Assembly (NCBI RefSeq): GCF_003114835.2
Contig: NZ_AP025028.1
Location: 62,001-126,000 of the forward strand
DNA: 64,000 nt
DNA from: Leptospira kobayashii
Lineage (GTDB): Bacteria; Spirochaetota; Leptospiria; Leptospirales; Leptospiraceae
Direction: 5' to 3'
A program made the position numbers and the translations under genes. The notes under the pieces were generated by a model, which saw only the letters and a program-made list of their open reading frames with translations, had not been told where the DNA came from and did no database searches. Of the stretch, positions 52,557-62,114 are shown one piece after another (the first letter of the stretch is position 1; the number at the start of each line of letters is the position of its first letter).

Positions 52557-53294
52557 ATGGCAAAATTAGCAAATAAAGTGAGTCTTGTGACTGGCGGAAA
52601 TTCAGGGATTGGCCTTGCGACTGCGAAACTCTTTCATCAGGAAGGTGCCAAGGTGATCATCACCGCCCGTTCAAAAGAAACCTTTGAAAAAGCGGAAAAA
52701 GAATACGGAACGCAGTTTGATGTGATTCAAACCGATGTAAGTAAATTGGAAGACCTAGATCGATTGTACTCTCATATCAAAAACAAATACGGAAAACTGG
52801 ATTTGCTTTTTGCTAATGCAGGGATTGCACAATTTCAGGCGACAAGTGATGCAACTCCTGAGTTCTTCGATTCTCATTACAATACGAATGTACGTGGGTT
52901 GTATTTTACTATTTCTAAAGCATTGCCACTTCTTGCTAAGGGAAGTTCGGTGATCCTGAATGCTTCCGTGTTGAGCCAAAAAGGATTTGCCGGAAGTTCG
53001 GTTTATTCCTCAACAAAGGCAGCTGTAAGAAGTTTTGCACGTTCCTGGACGGCGGAAATTCCTGTGGATGCGGTGAGATTTAATGTTCTTTCTCCCGGTC
53101 CGATAGAAACTCCTATTTATGATAAACTCGGTCTTTCCGGCGAACAAGTGCAAGGTATGGCAGCGGGTATACCGATCAAACGTTTCGGGACTTCAGAAGA
53201 GATGGCGAAGATAGCACTATTTCTCGCAAGCGATGATTCCAGCTATATTGTCGGGGCGGAAATTTTTGCAGACGGTGGAATGGGACAAGTGTAA
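52557..53294 (+). CDS. SDR-family oxidoreductase
   Basis: A 245-residue classical short-chain dehydrogenase. The cofactor motif is VTGGNSGIGLATAKLF near residue 12 (TGxxxGIG), the structural motif LFANAGIAQF near 86 (NAG), the catalytic YSSTKAA near 150 with Ser in NASVLSQKG near 137, and PG in VLSPGPIETPI near 180. An Arg in TARSKETF near 36 suggests NADP(H) preference. The substrate is unknown. It is governed by the divergent TetR, a layout typical of stress-induced carbonyl or xenobiotic reductases. Confidence 0.92.
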   Translation: MAKLANKVSLVTGGNSGIGLATAKLFHQEGAKVIITARSKETFEKAEKEYGTQFDVIQTDVSKLEDLDRLYSHIKNKYGKLDLLFANAGIAQFQATSDATPEFFDSHYNTNVRGLYFTISKALPLLAKGSSVILNASVLSQKGFAGSSVYSSTKAAVRSFARSWTAEIPVDAVRFNVLSPGPIETPIYDKLGLSGEQVQGMAAGIPIKRFGTSEEMAKIALFLASDDSSYIVGAEIFADGGMGQV

Positions 53295-53306
53295 AATAAA
53301 AGGACC

Positions 53307-53583
53307 AATCGAAAGGTATACCCTCCCCGCCCTAATGAGACTGGGAGGGGTTAACCACCCGCCACCCAATGGCTTCCTTTACCACGATGTTTCTTTTTTG
53401 GAAAATCAAATTCTTCGTTTAGAAAATATTTTAAAAAAAAGTTCGGCCTTTTGCCCGCTAACGTTCGGGTTTTTTCCTGAAATGGATTTATGAATCTCCG
53501 GATTGTTTTTCTAAATTGTAAAAAATCCCACGCCCCGGATCGACCGAGCGCCCTCGCCTTAGGGAGAGCCGGAAGAGGCGCCA
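53307..53583. repeat. 277-bp intergenic repeat element, copy 2
   Basis: It is homologous to 35297-35570 along its whole length. The first 80 bp differ at only three positions and the GGATCGACCGAGCGCCCTCG block is identical. It fills almost the entire gap between the convergent SDR and BtuF-like genes. The right-hand hairpin uses CCCT/AGGG here, where copy 1 uses CCTCG/CGAGG, so pairing is kept with different bases. Confidence 0.85.
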
Positions 53584-53603
53584 TATAAACAGAATAATTC
53601 TTG

Positions 53604-54383
53604 TTAGTTGGAGGTGAAGATCTCTTTCAGTTTCGGGATTCCTTCCAAAAAAAGAGCAGGGCCTGGTTGTAAAATAATGCTCGGGTCCAATTCGAAAATC
53701 TTATCCTTCTGAATGGCAGTTGTGGATTGCCATTCCGGTTTGTTGCGAACCCATTCCCAATCCATCGGTTTGCCACACCAGGAGCCTACGATGATATCCG
53801 GATTTTTTTCAGCCACATCGTTTGCTTGAATGATCCTGTTTTTGGCTAACTTTTCATCTTGTAGATGGGAGAAGACATCTTTGCCACCGGCAATCTCAAT
53901 GGCTTCACTTACCCATTTAATTCCTGTTATAATCGGTTCATCCCATTCCTGAAAAAATACTCCCGGTTTGTCTGAAAGTTTGTTTGAATATTCCCGTAAT
54001 GAATCCGTTTGTTTTTTCCAAGAATCTACGAGCGTTGTGACTTCTTTATTTTTGCCGACTATGTTTCCCAAAATGATCATATTTGAAAAAATTTCCGCAA
54101 TGGATCTTTGATTGAAGATAAGAACGTTTAATCCTCGTTCAATGAGATCTTTGGCGAGTTGACCCTGGATATCGGAAAATCCTATGACAAGATCCGGTTT
54201 TAAGCTCTCTATTTTCTTTATATTCCCGCTAATAAATGCGGATACTTTCGGTTTTTCTTTCTTTGCATGAGGAGGTCTGACGGTATAGGCGGAGATTCCC
54301 ACGATTCGATCTTCTTCTCCCAGTAAGTAAAGAAGTTCGGTAGGTTCTTCCGTAAGGCAGATGATTCTTTCGGGTGCGGACAA
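53604..54383 (-). CDS. BtuF-like periplasmic-binding-fold protein without signal peptide
   Basis: A 259-residue protein of the type III solute-binding fold. RIICLTEEPTELLYLLGEEDRIVGISAY (two stretches, residues 5-32), KKIESLKPDLVIGFSDIQ near 55 and EKNPDIIVGSWCGKP near 190 are typical of cobalamin/iron-chelate binding proteins. The N-terminus starts directly with the first strand and has no signal peptide or lipobox, so export is not apparent. No ABC permease or ATPase is adjacent; the neighbours are KtrAB. It could be a cytosolic cobamide-binding protein; the ligand is not certain. Confidence 0.8.
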   Translation of the reverse strand: MSAPERIICLTEEPTELLYLLGEEDRIVGISAYTVRPPHAKKEKPKVSAFISGNIKKIESLKPDLVIGFSDIQGQLAKDLIERGLNVLIFNQRSIAEIFSNMIILGNIVGKNKEVTTLVDSWKKQTDSLREYSNKLSDKPGVFFQEWDEPIITGIKWVSEAIEIAGGKDVFSHLQDEKLAKNRIIQANDVAEKNPDIIVGSWCGKPMDWEWVRNKPEWQSTTAIQKDKIFELDPSIILQPGPALFLEGIPKLKEIFTSN

Positions 54384-54384
54384 A

Positions 54385-55080
54385 TTAACCTTCTAAAAAA
54401 CGATTTATATTTTTTTGAGATGCAAAAATGACGAGAGTATCGTTTTCTTTCAAAACCATATTCCCTTCGGGGATACCTAAGATTTTGCCTTGCGTACTAT
54501 CCGATGATCTTTTTTTATCTTTTTCCTGAATCGGTCGTTTAATTGTAATTATATTGATCTCGTATTTTTCTCTGAGATCAAGATCGCTGATCGTTTTGTT
54601 AATATAACGTTTGGGAACGACTACTTCGGAAACACTGTATTCGTCGGAGAGAAGGAAGTTTGCTTTCATTCCAGAAAAACCGAGTATTTCCGCCATACTG
54701 CGCGCAGCTTGTTCTTCGGGATTGAAAATATTTCTGATTCCCAAAAGATGAAAAATTCGAATTTGCAAATCGGTTTGATAACGCGCGTAAATATTTTTGG
54801 CATTCATCTTTTTCAGAAGATCCGCGCAGATAATCGAAGTTTCAAAATCATCGGCGATTGCCAGGACCACTATGTCCAGATCTTCGATTCCTTGGGAACG
54901 AAGTGCGGACTCATCCGTCGCATCCAAAACCACTGCCACAGTGCAATGATCTTTGATTTCCTGGATGACATCTTCTTTTTTATCAATGGCAAACACTTCG
55001 TGACCTTCTGCAAAAAGATAACGGGTTAAAAGTTTTCCGAAACTACCGATTCCTATGACCGCAATTTTTTTCCTTTGCAT
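54385..55080 (-). CDS. TrkA/KtrA-type potassium-channel regulator
   Basis: A 231-residue protein. The N-terminal RCK Rossmann fold shows IAVIGIGSFGKLLTRYLFAEG near residue 5 and the acidic end of the second strand (AIDKKED). A TrkA_C domain follows after residue 140 (VSEVVVPKRYINKTISDLDL; NDTLVIFASQKNINRF). RCK subunits gate the TrkH/KtrB pore in response to nucleotides. It starts 2 bp after the trkH-like stop on the same strand, confirming a Ktr-type pair. Confidence 0.93.
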   Translation of the reverse strand: MQRKKIAVIGIGSFGKLLTRYLFAEGHEVFAIDKKEDVIQEIKDHCTVAVVLDATDESALRSQGIEDLDIVVLAIADDFETSIICADLLKKMNAKNIYARYQTDLQIRIFHLLGIRNIFNPEEQAARSMAEILGFSGMKANFLLSDEYSVSEVVVPKRYINKTISDLDLREKYEINIITIKRPIQEKDKKRSSDSTQGKILGIPEGNMVLKENDTLVIFASQKNINRFLEG

Positions 55081-55082
55081 GA

Positions 55083-56893
<1,811 letters not shown>

Positions 56894-56897
<4 letters not shown>

Positions 56898-57589
56898 GGG
56901 TTAGGTGCTGCTGAATTCGGTGCCGTCTTCTTTTTTTCTCTATTTTCTTCCAGGCGCTTTTGATCCAAATAAACGTTTGTGCCGGAAAGCCCCGTAGTAC
57001 CCGTAATCATGATGAAACTGCCAACGATCGTTTTTTCTACGGAGATAAGTCCTGCAAGCCCCGCCGAAACTCCCAAAGCAAACGGTAAGGTAAGGAAAAA
57101 GATAATATATCCTCTGCGAAACTTCGTTTCTTCGTAAACAGCTTCATCATCGAACTCTTCTCTTAATTTTTTTTGAGCTTCTTTTCTGATTCTGCTTCGA
57201 TCACCTTGATCTTGTAAGGCGCTCGGATTTACTTCTCCCGTGAGAGGATTGATGGCAGGTGTTCTGGCTCTGGAAGCATTGTTTTGGGTGTTGGCCGTAT
57301 TTTGATTGAGCGATTGGTTTTGCATCAATGCCCCGGCGCCCGGGATAGAAAGAATGGGATCGTATTTCGTTTTGACATCCTTCGGGGTAGCAAGCGCAGG
57401 TCTGTCGAACTGAGGTGGTTGGTCCACATCCCGAAGCACATTTCCTTCCGGATCGGAGCCGGGAAGGTTTCTCAAATCATAATTATTTGTATCCTGAAAG
57501 CCTTCCTTTGTTTGGGACATAAGAACTCCGGGGAGTGCAATGTAAGGCATCAAACAAATAAGACAGATCAAGGCTCGGATCGATTTCAT
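56894..57589 (-). CDS. hypothetical exported/membrane protein
   Basis: A 231-residue protein. The N-terminal signal-like helix (ALICLICLMPYIALPG) is followed by a low-complexity Asn/Gln/Pro region and a basic coiled-coil-like segment (RSRIRKEAQKKLREEFDDEA). Two membrane helices near 160-205 follow (YIIFFLTLPFALGVSAGLAG; VGSFIMITGTTGLSG). It overlaps the trkH-like gene by 4 nt and follows the adenosine-deaminase-family gene by 13 bp. No family is recognised. Confidence 0.65.
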
Positions 57590-57602
57590 TTCAGCTTCAA
57601 AT

Positions 57603-58937
57603 CTAGTTTACGGATGAGGGGAATAGGTCAACGCTTTCACGGCCACTCAACAGAGTCGATTTATAGCGAAAAGATTGTGTTCTGATTTCTCCCAAACTTT
57701 TTTCCGAGATTCCCGACTCCAAAGCCAGATCGTATTCTTCCCGCAAATTAGTATGAAATAAGCCCGGATCATCGGAACCGATGGTAAGTTTGATTTGATG
57801 ATCGTAAAAACGGGAAATCGGATGATCGGATAAATTTTCCAGCATTCCTATATAATAATTCGAGCTGGGACATGATTCGATCACTGCATTTGTTTTTGCG
57901 ATATTCGCCAAACAGTAGTTTTGGAATGTATTTAAGAATTTGATTTTTTCCGAGTTCATCATCATACGAACAGTATGTGAAGGATCGGCTTTCAGTAATA
58001 TTTTTCTTTCTTCTTCAATTTCGTTTTTGGAAAAATAAGGACCGAATTCGCTGATTGAATCGTAATTTTCCAATTCCAATTCCAACTGATCCAATCTTTC
58101 CGATAATGATTCGGTTCTTTCTTCACTTAAAAACATATCCGGAGCAACTCCTACCGCCAAAGCATGCCCTAATCTGTGAGCTCCGTTATTCGCAGATTCC
58201 AATACCCATCTGGAAGCAGAAAAAGGAGTTTTGTCTCTAAAACTTTCACCTACATGGTATAAAATGGAAAGAGCAGTTGAATTTTCCGCTTTGTTATCTT
58301 TCAATAGATTTTCAAAAAAAACTTTTTTATCTTTCGGAGGAAAACCTTCTTCTATATGACAAAAATCGATTCCTACCAAATAATCTTTGATGACAGATTC
58401 TTTTTCCATCCAGTTTTTCATCCAATCATAGTGTTTTTCGAAATTCAAATCCCTATGGATTGACATAACCAATTTAGCTTCGATTGGAAATCCGTTTTTT
58501 TTAGCGAGTGATTCTCCTTCAATCATTCCTTCGCATGCGGCCATTAGTTTGGCAAAGTAGATTTCTTTCGTTTCTTCTTTGGCAAACATCAGTCTGTATT
58601 CCGCGTAACTCACTTCGTTTAGCGCATGTGAAACGATGATATCTTTAGTTACTTCTTCGATTTCCTTCGCATGAAATTGTACAAGTGCTATGATTAAATT
58701 GAATTTTGCCTGGAAATGTAGAAACGGTGATTTTTCTTTAAAGTAATAGAGTTTTTTGAATTTCTCAATGTCTTTATAATCATCAAAAAATGTTTTCGGA
58801 TTCACTTTGATTCCGTAGGCGGACTCGAATGCATCTAAATAGAGATGCCATCTTGGTGATGGATTTTCTTTTCCAATTCGAAACAATGTTTCCGCGGGTA
58901 AACAGCCATAAAGGTGGTTGTGCAGATCGCAATACAT
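57603..58937 (-). CDS. adenosine-deaminase-family metal hydrolase
   Basis: A 444-residue amidohydrolase. The metal site starts with DLHNHLYGCLPAETLF at residue 4 (HxH), with a further His in SILYHVGESF near 231 and GAHRLGHALAVG near 260. The Asp is in TIGSDDPGLFHTNLREEY near 397 (the SxDDP family hallmark), and CPSSNYYIG lies just before. Canonical adenosine deaminases are about 340 residues; the extra length lies in the N-terminal half. It deaminates adenosine or a related nucleoside, or acts on another purine; specificity is uncertain. It is the first gene of the run leading to KtrAB. Confidence 0.85.
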   Translation of the reverse strand: MYCDLHNHLYGCLPAETLFRIGKENPSPRWHLYLDAFESAYGIKVNPKTFFDDYKDIEKFKKLYYFKEKSPFLHFQAKFNLIIALVQFHAKEIEEVTKDIIVSHALNEVSYAEYRLMFAKEETKEIYFAKLMAACEGMIEGESLAKKNGFPIEAKLVMSIHRDLNFEKHYDWMKNWMEKESVIKDYLVGIDFCHIEEGFPPKDKKVFFENLLKDNKAENSTALSILYHVGESFRDKTPFSASRWVLESANNGAHRLGHALAVGVAPDMFLSEERTESLSERLDQLELELENYDSISEFGPYFSKNEIEEERKILLKADPSHTVRMMMNSEKIKFLNTFQNYCLANIAKTNAVIESCPSSNYYIGMLENLSDHPISRFYDHQIKLTIGSDDPGLFHTNLREEYDLALESGISEKSLGEIRTQSFRYKSTLLSGRESVDLFPSSVN

Positions 58938-58954
58938 AAAAAAATGTCCTAACT

Positions 58955-60310
58955 ATGCTCCATAAAGTACAACGAGTATTATCTCTTACTCGATTGAATC
59001 AGAAAATTTTAACAATGGCAATCCCAGTTTTTTTCGGGATGCTCAGTTATACTGCCATCATGATTGCGGATACCGCGATGGTAGGAAAATTAGGGGCCAC
59101 GTCTCAAGCGGCAGCTGGATTCGGGGGAATCGTATATTTTACAATATTATCATTTCTTATGGGCGGTTCTATGGCGGTGCAGATTGTTGTGGCCCGCCGT
59201 GTAGGGGAAAAAAATGATTTAGGAGTAGGGATTACTTTAACCAATTCCCTTTATCTTTCCAGTTTTATCGGAATCATTCTTTCTTTAGCCGGTTATTATT
59301 ACGGCCATACCATGATGGAATTGCTTGGCGATGATAAGGAAGTGATCTTTCTTTCGGGCGAATATCTTTCTTATCGTTTCCTGGGAACGGTTTTCTTTTT
59401 TATGGGATTCGCCTTACGTGGGTTTTTCGATGGAATCGGAATTATGGAAGCGGGAATGATCTCTTCGATCACCGCTGCGGTCACGAACATATTTTTCAAT
59501 TGGCTGCTTATCTATGGAAATTGGGGATTTCCGGAGTGGGGGGTCAAAGGTGCTGCAATTGCTTCCGCTTTGGCAGGAATTCCTTCCTTGGTAGTGGTGT
59601 TACTTTTCTTTTTGCGGAAAGACGTAAAAAAATATTTTAATAAAAAAGTTTGGGTTCCCAGCGTTCAAATTATACAAGAGTTAGGTGTCGTCGGTTTTGC
59701 GCCTGCCGTTGAAGGAACTCTTACCAATTTATCATTTGTCGGATTTATGAAAATTTCAGGAATGATCAGTACGATTTCTCTCGCGGCTTCAAACGTCGTA
59801 CTTGCCTGTCTCAGTCTTTCCTTTATGCCGGGATTTGCTTTCGGAATTTCGGCTACGACCATTTTGGGACAAGCGATGGGGGCGGGAAAGGTTCGCCTCG
59901 CTTACCAGGGAACCATGCGTTCCGCAACTTTTTCGGCGATTATGATGGGCTCGATGGGGCTCGTATTTATTCTCTTTGGAAAGTTCTTATTAACCTTTTT
60001 CACGTCGGAAAGCTTGGTTGTTACGGAAGCTTATCCTGCGCTTGTGGTGGTGGCTTTTATTCAAGTGGGGGATGCTTACCATATGGTAGTAGGGTCCGCT
60101 CTTCGTAGTGCCGGGCTTATGTATTGGGTTTTGATTGCCTATGTGCTTGTTTCTTTCGGGATTATGTTACCTTTGGCGTATTTATTCGGAATTGTACTGA
60201 AAGGCGGGACGATTGGTATCTGGTTTTCGTTTTTTATTTGGATTTTGATCTTAGCGATTCTTTTTATTCAAAAATTTCGCAGGAAGGAGTGGGTGAATAT
60301 TCGAATTTAA
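58955..60310 (+). CDS. MATE-family multidrug/Na+ antiporter
   Basis: A 451-residue membrane protein with 12 hydrophobic segments in two repeats. The N-terminal repeat starts LTMAIPVFFGMLSYTAIMIA near residue 20 and has TAMVGKLGATSQAAAG near 40. The second repeat starts at VGFAPAVEGTLTNLSFV near 248 with the matching TTILGQAMGAGKVRLA near 303. This is the NorM/DinF-like MATE fold, which exports cationic drugs or metabolites using Na+ or H+. It lies 15 bp ahead of the patatin gene and likely shares its transcript. Confidence 0.9.
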   Translation: MLHKVQRVLSLTRLNQKILTMAIPVFFGMLSYTAIMIADTAMVGKLGATSQAAAGFGGIVYFTILSFLMGGSMAVQIVVARRVGEKNDLGVGITLTNSLYLSSFIGIILSLAGYYYGHTMMELLGDDKEVIFLSGEYLSYRFLGTVFFFMGFALRGFFDGIGIMEAGMISSITAAVTNIFFNWLLIYGNWGFPEWGVKGAAIASALAGIPSLVVVLLFFLRKDVKKYFNKKVWVPSVQIIQELGVVGFAPAVEGTLTNLSFVGFMKISGMISTISLAASNVVLACLSLSFMPGFAFGISATTILGQAMGAGKVRLAYQGTMRSATFSAIMMGSMGLVFILFGKFLLTFFTSESLVVTEAYPALVVVAFIQVGDAYHMVVGSALRSAGLMYWVLIAYVLVSFGIMLPLAYLFGIVLKGGTIGIWFSFFIWILILAILFIQKFRRKEWVNIRI

Positions 60311-60325
60311 TACGTAGAGGATAGT

Positions 60326-62080
60326 ATGAAACGAACAGAGAAGGAACGCGCAGCGATCCAAAATTTTTTAAAGTCGGTGGATTTGTTTAACAAACTCCCC
60401 CCCAGCGTTCTTGCTCGTATCGCAAATAATGTTCAGGAAAAACTCATCCGAAGCCATGAAGCTTTGTACTACAAAGGTGAATCTTCGGAGAGTATCTACA
60501 TCGTTCGCTACGGAGAAATCCTCCTGGAGAATATATCCGATCACGGCGTAGTTTACATCGGTGCCGGCCAGGTTCTCGCTGAAAATTCACTTATCTCCGC
60601 TTCCAATCATTCTACTTCCGCGATTGCAGTCATTGATACATTGGTTTATGTATTAAATGGAAAACTCTTTTTACAACTAGCCGCCCAGGAAAAAGTTTTA
60701 GCGCAAAATATCATTCATATGATGGGCTCCCGGATGAGAGAACATCTGGATCGTTCTCCCAAGAAAGATCCGTTTTCCGGATTACGTAGGTTATGTTGTC
60801 ATATTCCTCTGGAACCTGAATATCATTTCGGAACCAAAATAACCAAATTTTTGGAAAACTACGGAGAAGCCACCAAAGCACTTTCCGTTGCCATTCCCAT
60901 TTCCAAATTTATCGGAATGGATCCTACCAAAATTTCAGAATATCTAACAGATATCAGGCGAAAAACTCCTTTGGTTCATCTGTACTTTGATGAAGGGGTT
61001 ACAAGACAGGATTTCGCATTCTTAGTCGTACAAGCCGATTTTTTGGTTTTTTGGGAACAAGATCCTGAAAAATTTTATAAGGAAAAAGAAGAAATCGTGG
61101 GCTTCTGGAAAGGAAGGATCCGCAACTTTCAAGGAAGAGCCATTCGTCTGATGGAAGACGAAATTGTGAAAAAAAGTTATCTTCCCAGTGATGAAAATTT
61201 AAAAACATTCTACCAAAAAGATACTCTCGCGCGCTTTCTGGTTTCCAAAACAAGAGGTTTGGCGTTAGGTGGTGGTGGTGCAAGAGCGCTTGCCCATGTG
61301 GGATTACTCAAAGTTTTACACCGCGAAGGGATTCATTTCGATTTTATTTCGGGAGCTTCCATGGGTGCAGTGATTGCCGCATTGTATGCCAGAAAAGAGC
61401 CGCCTGAAAAGATCGAAGAACTGATCAAAACTTTTTTCGGCGGTTTGGAAAGTGCATTCGATCCCACTTTACCTATTGTTGCTTTTTTTAAAGGCAAACG
61501 AATGAAACGCATGTTAAAGGAAGCATTTCTGGATCAAAGGATTGAAGAACTTCCTTTGCCTTTCGCTACTTCGGCGGTGGATTTACAAACGGGAAAGGAA
61601 CATATTTTCGACCAAGGTCCGATTACGGAAGCATTGACCAGCGCGATGAGTTTGCCGGGAGCATTTCCTCCTTATCGATTGGGAGAAAAGATTTTGGTAG
61701 ATGGGGGAATGATCAATAATGTTCCTGAAAGTCTGATCCGTTCAAAAGGCGCCGATGTGGTTTTGGGAGTGAATGTATCTCCTTTGCAAGAGATGGTTCC
61801 TGTGAAATTATTCGAAGATAGAAATACTACGGAAAAAGGTTTTTTTCGTTATATTTGGGATACTCTAAAATATCCGCCGATTTTACAGATAATGACTCGT
61901 ACAATTACTCTGGAAGGTAGGGAAATTACCAGGTTGAAGCGACCTAGGATGGATTTATTTGTACATTTCCACTTGGAAGAGTTTCAATTGTTTGATTTCG
62001 TTCGCTACCAAGAAATTATTGATAAAGGCGAGAAGGAAGCTGAGGATAATATCGTAGAGATCAAACGACTCTTCGCATAA
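60326..62080 (+). CDS. patatin-like phospholipase with N-terminal cyclic-nucleotide-binding domain
   Basis: A 584-residue protein. A cNMP-binding domain spans about residues 15-130 (YYKGESSESIYIVRYGEILL), followed by a helical linker. The patatin domain begins near 310 with GLALGGGGARALAHVGLL (oxyanion GGGxR), the nucleophile in GASMGAVIAALYA near 342 (GxSxG), and the Asp of VDGGMINNVPESL near 457 (DGG). This is the NTE-like architecture that hydrolyses lysophospholipids. Ribosome-binding site AGAGGA is 5 nt before the start. Ligand-gated lipase activity is inferred; the cNMP pocket has not been checked residue by residue. Confidence 0.9.
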   Translation: MKRTEKERAAIQNFLKSVDLFNKLPPSVLARIANNVQEKLIRSHEALYYKGESSESIYIVRYGEILLENISDHGVVYIGAGQVLAENSLISASNHSTSAIAVIDTLVYVLNGKLFLQLAAQEKVLAQNIIHMMGSRMREHLDRSPKKDPFSGLRRLCCHIPLEPEYHFGTKITKFLENYGEATKALSVAIPISKFIGMDPTKISEYLTDIRRKTPLVHLYFDEGVTRQDFAFLVVQADFLVFWEQDPEKFYKEKEEIVGFWKGRIRNFQGRAIRLMEDEIVKKSYLPSDENLKTFYQKDTLARFLVSKTRGLALGGGGARALAHVGLLKVLHREGIHFDFISGASMGAVIAALYARKEPPEKIEELIKTFFGGLESAFDPTLPIVAFFKGKRMKRMLKEAFLDQRIEELPLPFATSAVDLQTGKEHIFDQGPITEALTSAMSLPGAFPPYRLGEKILVDGGMINNVPESLIRSKGADVVLGVNVSPLQEMVPVKLFEDRNTTEKGFFRYIWDTLKYPPILQIMTRTITLEGREITRLKRPRMDLFVHFHLEEFQLFDFVRYQEIIDKGEKEAEDNIVEIKRLFA

Positions 62081-62114
62081 AAGTAAAATCAGTAGTTTCT
62101 TTCTCCGGATATCC

